Positions 44,227-54,120 of a DNA stretch of 64,000 nt are shown piece after piece; positions within the stretch are counted from its first letter, which is position 1; each line of letters begins with the position of its first letter. Source of the stretch: CAZDKK01 sp964506245 (GTDB lineage: Bacteria; Eisenbacteria; RBG-16-71-46; CAIMUX01; WJJG01); the NCBI GenBank assembly GCA_964506245.1, contig CAZDKK010000017.1, positions 1 to 64,000 of the forward strand, written 5' to 3'. The notes beneath the pieces were generated by a model. That model searched no databases and had not been told where the DNA came from. It saw nothing but the letters and a program-made list of their open reading frames with translations. The position numbers and the translations under genes are program-made.

Positions 44227-47200
44227 ATGGAGACCACTTGCCGTGGCCCGATCTCGGCCAGCCCCCCAATCCTACGTCTCGGCCCACATCGCTCTGCCTC
44301 CGGTCCACCGAGCGCCACCCTCGTGGTCGCGATGCTCAGCGCCATCACCGCCTCTCTCCTCGCGCCCGGCGCCGTCGCCCAGATCTCGGTCATGCTCGAG
44401 CCGCCGCCGCCGTTTCAGCTCCGCGCCGAGCACCTCTGGTCCGTTCACATCACGAACGCCGGTGGCGAGCCTGTGCAAGTGCGCCTGCGCGGGACGGCTG
44501 AAGAGGCATCCACGGGATTCGTCTTCGAAGGCACGTCGAGCGAGTTCCTTCTGCCCGCGGGGTTCTCCGGCCCCGTGAACGTGGACGACTTGAGTCCGAT
44601 CAACGTCGGCTATGCGAATCAGGAGCTCAAGGAGATCGTGATTCGCACCGGAAGCGTGCCCGAAGGCTTCTACACCGTGTGTCTCTACGTGATCGATGCG
44701 GGGACAGGTGCAGAACTGGCTCGCCACTGCCTGATGCAGCAGGTCCTCCACCCGTCGGCACCTCAACTCCTCTCGCCATTCAACGGTGAGACCATCGCCG
44801 GCGGGCAGCCGGTCATGGGCTGGCTGCCGCCCATGCCGTTGCCACCCGGGGAGCCCGTGGAATACGGGCTTCGCATCGTCGAGCTTTCCGGCGGGCAGAT
44901 GCCTACCGAAGCGCTGGAAGCGAACCCTGCCTGGTATGCCGAGAGCGGCCTGTCCGCGACGTCGTTCGCCTACCCGCCGGGTGCGCGTGCACTCGAGGCG
45001 GGCAAGAGGTACGCCTGGCAGGTCACTGCGGCGACGCCCCAGGGCTATCCACTCTCATCGAGCGAGGTCTACACGTTCACAGTGGAAGGTGGCGAAGGTG
45101 GAGAGATCCTCCCCCTCTATCCGATCGCGCCGTGCGTGGGCCGTGTCACCGATGTTCTGCGCGAACCGCTGGTGCGATTCGAATGGCAAACGGTGGGGGA
45201 CTTCCGTGAATGCGAGGTGATCGTCTACGCCAATCCCTGCGGCCAGGAGCCCCCGCCCGCCCCTCCGACGCCGACGCCGACCCCAACCCCCACGCCCGTG
45301 CCGACGCCGACCCCTCAGCCTCAGCCGCCGACGCCCGTCCCAGCTCCTGCACCCCGGCCGGGCGGCCCCGGTGGGGCAGCCGGGGGAGAGGCGGGCATGC
45401 CGGTGACACCCATCACGCCCGGCGTCGTGACGCCCGTCAGTCCCGGCGCCGAGGAGCCCGTCGCGCCGGGCGGCGAGCAGCCTACGACACCCGCGGATTG
45501 GCCACCGGAAGAGGAGGGCCCTGGAGGGCTGCCGCCCCTGCCCCCGGGTTACGCGTGGACACCGCAGGGCGTGCGCTGGGTCGGCCCCGGCCCAGAACCG
45601 CCGGAGCTTCCACCCGGGTGGGAGTGGGGGCCGTTGCGCCCGGTGTGGACCGGCGAGGGCTATGCGCCCGTGTCCCAGCGCGTGCTCGGGACGAGCGGGC
45701 GCATCCCGAGCGAGGGTCCTTACACCCCCGGCGGCGCCGCGGGCCCGCAGATTCAGGGGGCCGACGTCGCGCTGGGTGAGCTGCTCGGGCCCGGCCACGC
45801 GTTCGTCTACCAGGTCTATGGCATCCGCTGCGGGTCGCAGGGCGAGCGGATCGGCTATCTCAGCGAGCCCCAGTGCTTGCGTTACTCGCCGCCGGACCCA
45901 GCCACGGGGCAGGAACCCGAGCCGGCCAAGTGCAGTGGTTGCTCGATCGAGTACACCTGGCTCAGGAAGACCCCCATCAAGGTGACCCGGCCGCTCGCCC
46001 ATCAGGCGGCCAGCCCCTGGGACGCCGAGTGCATGCTGCCCGGGGGGTGCATCGCGCTGTCGGTGCTGGCGGAGGATCTCGATCTCCTCAAGCAGGTCTG
46101 CATTGGTTGTACGCCCGACTCGGCGATCAAGAAGATCGACAACATCGCCCACGGCATCCAGTACAACTGGACCCTCGAAGGCGAGGGACGGCTGCTCTCC
46201 AACAATTGCTGTACGATCTTCTATCAACTCCCCGCCCGCGTGCCCAAGGGAGCGACCAAGACGGCCACGGTCAAGTGCAGCATCGCCAATGTCCCCGGCA
46301 AGGCGGCGGACGACCCGATCGACGGGAAGATCACCTTCACCATCCAGGAGCGCGACTCGACCCACTGTCTGCGCGTCACGGCCAACATCCAGCAGCCCAA
46401 GGAGAAGACCTACGATGATACCTGCCAGGAGCGGCAGGCGCGCGACTGCAATCCGGTCGATCACGTGTGGGAGCAGGGCAGCGAGATCAGCGGATCGCTG
46501 AGCGTCGTCGACTCGCTTTGTCCAGCCGCCTACACGATCCTCTCGGCCACCCATCGGGACGACGACATCCTGCGCATCAAGTGCAAGGCCAGATCCTGCG
46601 GTGAGGACGAGCGCGAATTGACGCTCGACGACCCGCTCATCTACACGTGGGAGGACGGTGGGGCGGGCGGGTCCTTCCCGCTGGGGAACACCGGGCAGTG
46701 TGTCCTCTACCGGGCGCCGTCCGAGGTCGATCGGGCCATCACCTTCACGGCCAAGGTGCGCGACTCGGGAACGCAGTTCACAGACCCGGAGAAGAGGGAG
46801 ACGGACAACTCCCGGGTGCGCCCGATGTTCGACCTGACGGAGATCAACGTTGGGACAACCGGACTCTGGAGCAACATCACCGCCGGTCACGAGCACCGGT
46901 TCATCCCGACCTGGACGCCGGCCGGCGCCAAGGTCAAGCGCATCGAGTGGGAGGTCGACCTCGGGGGAGACAAAGGGCAGGTGCGCAAGACGCTCTGCGG
47001 TTCCGCGCTCACGCCCGACGAGGCCGCCCTCCGGTTCACCACCGACAAGACCGAGAAGGACCTCGAGGTTTCGTGGAAGCTCCACCGGCATCTCCACGGG
47101 ATCAAGAAGCTCGTCTGTCGGGTTTATGGAGAAGGATGCGGCGACTGCTGCGTGTGCCTCGACTCCACTTGGTCGCGGAGCGACTTCCTGGGACGCGACC

Positions 47201-48357
47201 CGCTTGCCCATGACCAGTTCCGGCTCTTCTTCGAGAAGGAGGGGAAGGATGACGACGGGCGCGTCCGCGATCTCGCCACCGTAGCCAAGACGGACGAGTA
47301 CGGCGAGCGCACCAAGCTCCACAAGCGCGAATGCCCCGCCTGGTTCCTCCACTGGAGCACGAAGACGTACGGGACGTGCCAGCACCCGCACGACGGAAAC
47401 GATCCGGTGGTGCTCTACGATCAGGGGCGGAAGGTCCCGGTTCGAATCGGGAACAAGATCGTGGACGCGGAGTGCAAGGGCGTCTACGTGAGTGAAGCCA
47501 ATGCGATCTACCTGACCGACCTGGCTGCGAAGAAGGGTCACCGCGATCCTTGGCGGTCCGCGGTGCAGTGGATCCCGGGCAGCGACATGTGCTGGATCGA
47601 CGCCAGCGGGTTCACCCAGCCAGGCTTCGAGCTCGTGGGTCACGCGGAATGCAGTCGTGTTTACCTGCACGAGTACGGCCACTACACATCCATGACCGGC
47701 AACTGGCGGGCGGGAGGCGTCTGGCGACAGGCGTACGGCGAACGCTCCAAGAATGACCGGCCGACGGGGCGCGTCTTCGCAGGTCTCATCAACCGCGACA
47801 TCGTCTTCACGGTGCGTCAGACCGGAAACTACAAGAAAGGTGTTCAGGCACAGGGTCAGGACTGCCTCCAGAAATACACGATGACGCTGCAGCTCTTCCG
47901 GGGTCAGGGCGATCGCCGCCGCCTGCTCCAGACGATCACCTTCGACAATGCGTGGTTCGTCTCGGGCGTCTCCGCGAATGACTTGACCTGGCAAGGCCAG
48001 GGCGCGGATGCAGTGGGGACCATCCAGGTCCGCGGCTCCTTCGTGATCAAGAATCCCACCCACCTATGGGTCCTGGGCTCCAATGCCCTCCGGGAGTTCG
48101 CTCGAGCGAACGACCCCGACAACGACTGCGTTCCCAACCAGGTTGAGGATCAGATGGGCCTGAACTGGAACGGCTCCCAGACGCATCCCAACCATGCCCG
48201 CGGGCAGAACCAGACCCAGGACGGTCACCCGCAGGTTCCGGACCAGGAGTTCTACGCCGACCAGTACGCCTTCGATCGCTGGGGTCAGGTCGACCCCGGC
48301 AACCGTGACAAGGACTGGGCCAATCCGGGGGCGCAGAGCCAACCGAAGGACAAGTGA
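44227..48357 (+). CDS. Giant secreted TANFOR-like protein with proline-rich linker and HEYGH motif
   Basis: Protein of 1,376 residues. The ATG follows GAGGAGGCAGG. A long n-region precedes the hydrophobic stretch ATLVVAMLSAITASLLAPGA. Residues ~52-290 resemble the TANFOR domain of Bacteroidetes surface proteins (IVIRTGSVPEGFYTVCLYV, RLRIVELSGG-like strand, YAWQVTAATPQGYPL). Residues ~340-520 are Pro/Thr/Gly-rich. Then come paired Ig-like modules (YNWTLEGEGRLLSNNCCTI; YTWEDGGAGGSFPLG) in a cysteine-rich context. Near the end VYLHEYGHYTSMTGN carries HEYGH (His1148, Glu1149, His1152), a zincin signature. A function as an exported metallopeptidase is inferred only. It overlaps or abuts the next gene, the first of a three-gene operon. 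Confidence 0.82.
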   Translation: METTCRGPISASPPILRLGPHRSASGPPSATLVVAMLSAITASLLAPGAVAQISVMLEPPPPFQLRAEHLWSVHITNAGGEPVQVRLRGTAEEASTGFVFEGTSSEFLLPAGFSGPVNVDDLSPINVGYANQELKEIVIRTGSVPEGFYTVCLYVIDAGTGAELARHCLMQQVLHPSAPQLLSPFNGETIAGGQPVMGWLPPMPLPPGEPVEYGLRIVELSGGQMPTEALEANPAWYAESGLSATSFAYPPGARALEAGKRYAWQVTAATPQGYPLSSSEVYTFTVEGGEGGEILPLYPIAPCVGRVTDVLREPLVRFEWQTVGDFRECEVIVYANPCGQEPPPAPPTPTPTPTPTPVPTPTPQPQPPTPVPAPAPRPGGPGGAAGGEAGMPVTPITPGVVTPVSPGAEEPVAPGGEQPTTPADWPPEEEGPGGLPPLPPGYAWTPQGVRWVGPGPEPPELPPGWEWGPLRPVWTGEGYAPVSQRVLGTSGRIPSEGPYTPGGAAGPQIQGADVALGELLGPGHAFVYQVYGIRCGSQGERIGYLSEPQCLRYSPPDPATGQEPEPAKCSGCSIEYTWLRKTPIKVTRPLAHQAASPWDAECMLPGGCIALSVLAEDLDLLKQVCIGCTPDSAIKKIDNIAHGIQYNWTLEGEGRLLSNNCCTIFYQLPARVPKGATKTATVKCSIANVPGKAADDPIDGKITFTIQERDSTHCLRVTANIQQPKEKTYDDTCQERQARDCNPVDHVWEQGSEISGSLSVVDSLCPAAYTILSATHRDDDILRIKCKARSCGEDERELTLDDPLIYTWEDGGAGGSFPLGNTGQCVLYRAPSEVDRAITFTAKVRDSGTQFTDPEKRETDNSRVRPMFDLTEINVGTTGLWSNITAGHEHRFIPTWTPAGAKVKRIEWEVDLGGDKGQVRKTLCGSALTPDEAALRFTTDKTEKDLEVSWKLHRHLHGIKKLVCRVYGEGCGDCCVCLDSTWSRSDFLGRDPLAHDQFRLFFEKEGKDDDGRVRDLATVAKTDEYGERTKLHKRECPAWFLHWSTKTYGTCQHPHDGNDPVVLYDQGRKVPVRIGNKIVDAECKGVYVSEANAIYLTDLAAKKGHRDPWRSAVQWIPGSDMCWIDASGFTQPGFELVGHAECSRVYLHEYGHYTSMTGNWRAGGVWRQAYGERSKNDRPTGRVFAGLINRDIVFTVRQTGNYKKGVQAQGQDCLQKYTMTLQLFRGQGDRRRLLQTITFDNAWFVSGVSANDLTWQGQGADAVGTIQVRGSFVIKNPTHLWVLGSNALREFARANDPDNDCVPNQVEDQMGLNWNGSQTHPNHARGQNQTQDGHPQVPDQEFYADQYAFDRWGQVDPGNRDKDWANPGAQSQPKDK

Positions 48358-48368
48358 GGGCGAGAGCG

Positions 48369-49145
48369 ATGAGACGACAGGCTTGGATGGCATGCGCGGT
48401 GCTGCTCGCGGCGTGGCTCGCCGTGGACGGGGCCGGTCGCGGCGCCGGTCGCGCCGCCGGTCCGACCGGCGCCGAGGTCGCGGGCGATGCCGGCGCCTAC
48501 GGCGACACGCTCCTGGCGGCGCGGGTCGACAGCCTGGGTCTCGGCACGGTCCTGGAGGAGATCCGGGGTCTGCTGCGCGCGGCAGCAGCCCGGATGGCCG
48601 ACACGACCGCAAACGTCCCCCAGGCGGAGTCGGAGGTCTGGCAGACCGCGATGCGCTGGGCGGCAACCCTCGGAGACGAGGTGAGCCCCCCGCTCCTCGA
48701 TGCCATCGCGAGCACGCCGGCGCGCGAGGAAACCGGGGAGGTCTACCCGCAGCTGACCCGACTGGCTCGGCAAGCGGCGTACGACATCCGGGCGCAGAAG
48801 TTGGCGCCCGCAGAGCAGGCGGCCGCGCTCCTGCCCCAGCTCGGCTCGCCCGACGCGGCGGCGAGGGACTTTGCCGTCGAGCAGCTCTTGCGCTTGGGAA
48901 GTCCTGCGCTGCCGCCGCTTCTTGAGTATGTGAAGGCCGAGATCCTGCCGCGCGTGGCCTCTGTGGCCGAGGAGCCGTTCTCGGAGGAGGACCTCCGGCC
49001 CCAGCTCGATCTCCTCCACATGAGCGATCTCGCGCGCGGCTTGGTGTCGACCGACGCTGATCGAGCGCTCGTCGAGGCCCTGGCCCGTGACGCCGACCCG
49101 CATGTGCGCGCCTTCGCGCAGGAGGTTCTTGGCTCAGGGCGATAA
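48369..49145 (+). CDS. Exported helical (HEAT-like) protein
   Basis: Protein of 258 residues. The ATG is preceded by GAGGGCGAGAGCG and lies 11 bases after the stop of the giant gene; a GTG at 48354 would overlap that stop. A signal peptide (WMACAVLLAAWLAVDGAG) is followed by alpha-helical sequence with HEAT-like pairs (LLPQLGSPDAAARDFAVEQL, VEALARDADPHVRAFAQEVL). It is probably a periplasmic scaffold or adaptor. No enzymatic motif is recognised. Its position between a giant secreted protein and an outer-membrane barrel suggests that it bridges them (inference). Confidence 0.75.
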   Translation: MRRQAWMACAVLLAAWLAVDGAGRGAGRAAGPTGAEVAGDAGAYGDTLLAARVDSLGLGTVLEEIRGLLRAAAARMADTTANVPQAESEVWQTAMRWAATLGDEVSPPLLDAIASTPAREETGEVYPQLTRLARQAAYDIRAQKLAPAEQAAALLPQLGSPDAAARDFAVEQLLRLGSPALPPLLEYVKAEILPRVASVAEEPFSEEDLRPQLDLLHMSDLARGLVSTDADRALVEALARDADPHVRAFAQEVLGSGR

Positions 49146-49173
49146 GACGACGTGCACGGAGCGGACCGCGATC

Positions 49174-50931
49174 GTGGCAGACCGTTGGGCACAGGGCGCC
49201 AGGGCACCCACCCCCGGTGGGGCGCCCAGCACGCGGGCACGCCGCATCCACCCGTGGCTCCCAGCGCTGCTGATCCTGTCGGGCTCGGTGCCCGCGCCGG
49301 TCGCGGCTGACCCAGCGTCCGCTGCATCCCCGCCGATCCACCTCTCGGGCACCCACACCTTCTCCGGCCAATACGCCACGCGCCGGGGGATGGGCCAGGA
49401 GACCCCGGCCGAATTCTGGCGCGAGGACCTCACCCTCCTCTGCGCCCTCTACGGGGTTCCTCTCCAGGTGCAGGGCACGCTTTCCTCCCTGCAGAGCCCG
49501 AACCGCCAGGACGTCAACCGCATTCAGGTATCGCTCGATCTGCGCAGCTTGGCCCGGCGCAGGCTCACGGGGGCGCTGGGCATCCTCAGACGCTTCCGCA
49601 CGCTCGAAGCCGGAGCGTGCCGCCCGCGGTACTCCCCACTGGTGCTGGACGGGCTGCCGGTCACGGGCGCAAACGTCGAGCTCGAGCTGGGTGCGCTTTA
49701 CCTGGCCTGCGCGGCCGGCCGGGGCGACAAGGCCATTACCAGTGCTGGAGCGGCCGCACCCACCTTCAGGCAGGACGTCCTCTTCGGCTCGATCGGCTAC
49801 GGCCGGCGCGAACGGACGCACCTGCATCTGAGCTTGCTGCACGTGCGTGAGCCCTCGCCAGCGGACACAACCACCACCGCGGAGGTCTCGTCGACCATCA
49901 CGCCACACGAGAGCTTCGTCGCCGGCTTGTCGGGCCGCCTGCTGCTGGCAGGCGGCCGCTGGGTGACCGACGGGGAGCTGGCGATGGCGCTGATCACCCG
50001 GGATCTCGACACCCCGGCGCTCGATGCCGGCACATGGGACGTCCCGTCCTGGCTGGAGGAGTTGCTCGATCCGCGTGCCAGCAGCTCGGCCGACTGGGCG
50101 TACGGCTTGCGGTCGGCGTTCCAGGCGGGAGGGACGCAGCTCTCCGGCGGTCTCACCCTGCTCGGTCCCGGGTACCAGTCGCTCGGCGCCCCCAATCTGC
50201 GGGGCGACCGCCTTGCCTATGACGCCGCGGTGCGCCAAGCGTTCTGGGGCAGTCGCGTGCAGGCCGACCTCTTCCTGCGCCGGCAACACGATAACCGTGT
50301 CGACTGGAAGGCGGCGACCACCGTGGCACAGGGATATGGGATCGGCGCCACCGTGCGGCCCCGGCGCGACACCCATGTGCGCCTGCAGTACCTGCCGAGC
50401 TCCCAGGAGACGAGTGGTGACAGCGCGGACGTGAACAGCGAGGCCCGTGTCGTCGGCGTTCTGGTCGGTCATGACCGCCCGCTGTGGGGATCGCGTCTCT
50501 CCTCGCAGCTCAACTACTGCTTGTACACGGGGGAAACGGACGCGCCGACCGACGAGCAAAGCTACGCGACCCACACCGCATCGATGAGCGAGGTGCTGAG
50601 TTTTCCGTCCGCCTTCAGCGTCCATCTGATGATCGGGTTGCGCAGCTCGGACCTGCCCGGCGCGCGCGGCGAGCTGTGGTCGGCCGCCCTCGGGGCAGCC
50701 CACAAGCCCGTGCCCTGGGCGCGAGTCTCCCTGGGAGGGGACTGGGCCGAAGACCCTGCGGGCCAGCGGACGGGGATCGACGGCGGTCTTGCCCTGCGCC
50801 TTGGGCCCTGGGGGGACCTCGATCTGCGGGCCCTGGAGCGCTTTCACAGCAAGACCGGCGATACGACCGACAACGACGCGGCGGAGGAGGACGAGTTCAT
50901 CCTGCGGGGCAGTCTGACCACGACCTGGTAG
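49174..50931 (+). CDS. Predicted outer-membrane beta-barrel protein
   Basis: Protein of ~585 residues. The GTG start is tentative; earlier in-frame starts (49087 GTG, 49102 ATG) overlap the previous gene. A signal peptide (WLPALLILSGSVPAPVAA) is followed by repeated amphipathic strands with aromatic girdles (VQADLFLRRQHDNRVDW, DTHVRLQYLPSSQE, RLSSQLNYCLYTGET, SFPSAFSVHLMIGLRSS). It ends FILRGSLTTTW, an outer-membrane barrel C-terminal strand with terminal aromatic residue. About 16 or more strands could fit. It may be the translocation pore or anchor for the operon. No family is recognised. Confidence 0.72.
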   Translation: MADRWAQGARAPTPGGAPSTRARRIHPWLPALLILSGSVPAPVAADPASAASPPIHLSGTHTFSGQYATRRGMGQETPAEFWREDLTLLCALYGVPLQVQGTLSSLQSPNRQDVNRIQVSLDLRSLARRRLTGALGILRRFRTLEAGACRPRYSPLVLDGLPVTGANVELELGALYLACAAGRGDKAITSAGAAAPTFRQDVLFGSIGYGRRERTHLHLSLLHVREPSPADTTTTAEVSSTITPHESFVAGLSGRLLLAGGRWVTDGELAMALITRDLDTPALDAGTWDVPSWLEELLDPRASSSADWAYGLRSAFQAGGTQLSGGLTLLGPGYQSLGAPNLRGDRLAYDAAVRQAFWGSRVQADLFLRRQHDNRVDWKAATTVAQGYGIGATVRPRRDTHVRLQYLPSSQETSGDSADVNSEARVVGVLVGHDRPLWGSRLSSQLNYCLYTGETDAPTDEQSYATHTASMSEVLSFPSAFSVHLMIGLRSSDLPGARGELWSAALGAAHKPVPWARVSLGGDWAEDPAGQRTGIDGGLALRLGPWGDLDLRALERFHSKTGDTTDNDAAEEDEFILRGSLTTTW

Positions 50932-50944
50932 GCCCCACCCTGCG

Positions 50945-50982
50945 ACCGCGGCCACCCCCTGTTCCCGGGAGATGGCCGCGGT
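50945..50982. terminator. Bidirectional terminator-like hairpin between convergent genes
   Basis: ACCGCGGCCA (50945-50954) and TGGCCGCGGT (50973-50982) form a perfect 10-bp stem with an 18-base loop, centred between the barrel gene and the cytochrome gene. There is no T-tract on either side. Confidence 0.55.
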
Positions 50983-51006
50983 GAACCTCGCGCGCGTGCT
51001 TCCAGG

Positions 51007-53667
51007 TCACCTCAGCAGTGTGATCTTGCGCCAGAAGAGCTCTCCGCCCGCCTGGTAGCGAACGAAGTAGACCCCCACGTCCAGCGGCCGGCCCTCCTCG
51101 TTGAGCCCATCCCACCGGACCAAGTGGCGGCCTGCCGCCTGCACGCCCTGAACGAGGGTACGCACCCGCCGGCCGTGCACATCATAGACGGCCAGATCGA
51201 CACTGCCCTTCGCCGCCAGCGTGTAGTGGACGGTCGTTTCCGCACCGAACGGATTGGGTCGGCCGGGGGCCAACGCCGTCACGAGCCGCACAGGGGGTTC
51301 CCCCTGGCCGACGCTGCTGGTGACGATCTCGACCGGAACCCGCACCTGGGCCATCGCGACTGGGGCGCAGCGCCCCTGGGCCACCCAGGCGCTGTACAGG
51401 TCCTGGCCAGATGAGTTCGTGTGGTTCTCATCGCGCAGGAATTCAACGTATTCCTTCGAGGTCAATTGGTAGTACAGCGTCACGATCGCCGAGTCGGATG
51501 CCGCGGGGAGCGTGTACTCCGTGTCGTCCCAGTACTGCCCGTCCGCGTACGTATGCTGGACCGGCGGGGATTGGATCTCCGCGAAGCCGGCGTTGGTGAA
51601 GCCGCGCGGCGGAATCCGGTTGTCGGCGTAGACCGTGTCGTTCAGCACGAAGTGGAAGGATGGCCCGGGGTCGAGTCCCAAGCCCCCCGCCAGCGCACCG
51701 CTCAGCCCGGGGTGGATCTCGTAGACCTTGATCTGGTCATCGTGGACGAGCACGCCGGTGGCTGGATCGTAGGCGCCCGATTCGAAGACGAGCTGCCCCC
51801 CGGCGTCGATCACCTTGACGTTGATCCAGATGCGGCGTCCCTCCGGGTAGCCGGAGGGGAGCTTGTGCCCCGTCTCATTGGTCACGCGCACGGTGATCCC
51901 GGACGCCGTGCCGGTCGCGCTCAGCGTCGCGGCCAATCCGAGCATGTGGATCGCCCGTGCTTCAGCCGCCTGGAGCTGCTGGACGTTCACCTCACCCGGG
52001 AAGAAGTCGTCCACGATGTCGGTGAGGAAGGTGTTGCCGCCCATGAAATCGTGCAGCCCGAGATCGGTCCGCTGGGGTACCGTCTGTCCCGTGGCCCCCC
52101 GACCTGTGACATCGCGCATGTGGCAGTCCTGACAGGTCGAGACGATCCCATCCGGTTTGTTCCCCGCGAACTGCGGGGCATAGACGCCGGCCGAAGCGTA
52201 TTCGCTGCGGGACCACTCGCTGTAGGTCCGTTCGATAGGGAGCATGTTGCGGATGTCCATGTCCGGGTGCTCCGCATCGAAGGCGTTCGGCACGTAGTCG
52301 GGGCCACCCGCTCGCTCGAAGACCGGGTTGCTGACATCGTGACAGACTCCGCACAGATTCGCCGAACGGTGAAATGGCGACGCCAGAAACGCGTGGGCGG
52401 GCACGGCATCGGCATACGGCCCGCGCCGCAGGGGCGCAGGGTCGCTCACGAACTGCCCGTTGCCGTACTGCAGCGGCAGCGGGTCGATGTGTGCGAGGAC
52501 CTCCAGATCCTCCACCGGGCTCACCCCGGGCACGTAGGTGTGATCGACGGCCCGGTGACAGAAGTCGCACTGCACGCCGGCACGGTCCTTGGCGGTCAGC
52601 AGCCCCCCGCCCGTGTCGACCGAGCGTCCCTCTTGCCAGCCGCCCGGCGTGTGGCAGCGGATGCACAGGTCCCCGACCGACGGCGCGTCCTGTTCGGCCA
52701 CGGCCATACAGGCGTACAACAGCGGATCGCGCGCTGCCTGTCCCATCGGGCTGCCACCCCAGTTGAACCAGGGCTCAACTGCCGGGCTGTAGTTGCCATG
52801 GCAACTCGCACAGGAGACGGACGGATCGTCCAGCACGGCCCCTTCGTGGGGCTGAGTGCCCGGCAGCTCCATGTCGCGCAGGGTCGAGGGCACGAATCCG
52901 GGTGGCGTGGCCGTGATCGTGAAATCCGCGTTGCTGTCGTCATGGCCGTCGTTCCCGGCGCCGTCGATCGCCTCGACCCGGATGCGACTCGCGCCACCGG
53001 GGAGGTTGGGCACGAACCAGGTGAAGCTGCCGCTCGGGGTGATCCACCGGCCCACGGGCTCGAAGCTCTGGCCGCCGTCATCGGAGAAGTAGACGTTCAC
53101 GTGCGCGATGCCGCTGGCGTCGCTGGCCGTATAGGTGACCGCGTAGTTCGCACCGGCCATGATGGTTTCCCCGCCGTTGGGAGTCACCACCACGACGGCC
53201 GGGGCGGTCGTGTCGCTGCCGCCCGACGGCGTGAGATAGGGCGTGATCTCGCTCAGCAGGACGTTCGACGTGTTGTTCACGTTGCCGACCGTCAGGCCGG
53301 GGAAGGTAGGCGTGTTGGAGAAGTGCGTGAGGTCGGTGATCTCCACCAGATTCGTGAGCCCGTCCGTGTCGGAGTCGTTCCCCTCGATGGCCGCGATCGC
53401 CTGGGCGTTGGTCAAGCCGCCGGCGAGGCCGATCTCGATCCCGATACCGTAGGGGTTGCGGGTGCCCCCGCCATCGAAGTCGAAGTGGCAGACGCCGCAG
53501 TGGCTGGCGTTGCTGGGTACGTTGTCCAGCGGCGTGTTGACCGCCTGGGGGTAGCGGTTGAAGAACGCCTGTCGGATGGGATTGCGCGCCTGGGGCGGAC
53601 GCCAGGCCAGCGCCAACAGCCCGACCGCCAGACACAGCACGACCAGGAAACGGAATCGACTCGACAT
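51007..53667 (-). CDS. Exported six-heme cytochrome c with FlgD-like tail
   Basis: Protein of 886 residues. The ATG follows GGAGGTGCGGC. Signal peptide: FLVVLCLAVGLLALAW. It has six CxxCH heme sites in order: CGVCH, CASCH, CIRCH, CDFCH, CGVCH and CQDCH. The first heme sits in a diheme-like N-terminal unit (ASHCGVCHFDFDGGG). An Ig-like domain lies between hemes 1 and 2 (VVVTPNGGETIMAGANYAV). After the hemes a beta-domain follows, and the C-terminal module (RPNPFGAETTVHYTLA, VYDVHGRRVRTL, WDGLNEEGRPLDVGVYFVRY) ends TLLR. It is exported and heme-loaded in the periplasm, and may serve extracellular electron transfer. Confidence 0.9.
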   Translation of the reverse strand: MSSRFRFLVVLCLAVGLLALAWRPPQARNPIRQAFFNRYPQAVNTPLDNVPSNASHCGVCHFDFDGGGTRNPYGIGIEIGLAGGLTNAQAIAAIEGNDSDTDGLTNLVEITDLTHFSNTPTFPGLTVGNVNNTSNVLLSEITPYLTPSGGSDTTAPAVVVVTPNGGETIMAGANYAVTYTASDASGIAHVNVYFSDDGGQSFEPVGRWITPSGSFTWFVPNLPGGASRIRVEAIDGAGNDGHDDSNADFTITATPPGFVPSTLRDMELPGTQPHEGAVLDDPSVSCASCHGNYSPAVEPWFNWGGSPMGQAARDPLLYACMAVAEQDAPSVGDLCIRCHTPGGWQEGRSVDTGGGLLTAKDRAGVQCDFCHRAVDHTYVPGVSPVEDLEVLAHIDPLPLQYGNGQFVSDPAPLRRGPYADAVPAHAFLASPFHRSANLCGVCHDVSNPVFERAGGPDYVPNAFDAEHPDMDIRNMLPIERTYSEWSRSEYASAGVYAPQFAGNKPDGIVSTCQDCHMRDVTGRGATGQTVPQRTDLGLHDFMGGNTFLTDIVDDFFPGEVNVQQLQAAEARAIHMLGLAATLSATGTASGITVRVTNETGHKLPSGYPEGRRIWINVKVIDAGGQLVFESGAYDPATGVLVHDDQIKVYEIHPGLSGALAGGLGLDPGPSFHFVLNDTVYADNRIPPRGFTNAGFAEIQSPPVQHTYADGQYWDDTEYTLPAASDSAIVTLYYQLTSKEYVEFLRDENHTNSSGQDLYSAWVAQGRCAPVAMAQVRVPVEIVTSSVGQGEPPVRLVTALAPGRPNPFGAETTVHYTLAAKGSVDLAVYDVHGRRVRTLVQGVQAAGRHLVRWDGLNEEGRPLDVGVYFVRYQAGGELFWRKITLLR

Positions 53668-54120
53668 GCCGCACCTCCGCGGGAGCCCGGGCAGCCGACG
53701 GGGGCGGCGCCGCGCGTCGCCCGGTCGGCCGGAGCGGGCCAGCCCGGATACGGCACATGAGGGTGGCACGGGGATTCTCTCATACCCCTGCGGCGTGGAC
53801 AACCTGCTCCGCGTTGCGTCCGCTCCACGTTGCAGATGAAGGGCTTGGGTCGCGTCTCAACCCCGCCATGCCCCAGTTAACTCCCATTGCCGATGTGGTT
53901 TACGCTTGATTCGCTTCCCCGGTTCGCCCCCCTTCGCCGTGAAGTTCGGCCCCCGCCAGACCGATGATTTCATTCACAGGGTCAGGATCCTCAAGCCCTG
54001 TGTTTTCTTTGAGTTGCTGGCACGGACCTGACCGCGAGTCGCGCCGGGATTCGGGTCATCCGGAGGTGCGGCCAGTTGCTGAATCGCGCACACGATCGCG
54101 AGGACATCGAGGTCAGCCGG
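53668..54120. other. Divergent intergenic region
   Basis: 453 bases between the cytochrome gene and the giant repeat gene. I see no gene, RNA or clear promoter. It is moderately AT-richer around 53880-54015 than the coding flanks. Confidence 0.4.

Noticed and set aside
45055..48063. 1,002-codon open frame antisense to the TANFOR-like gene
   Set aside because: Same reason: no recognisable motif, while the sense frame has a ribosome site, signal peptide and domains.
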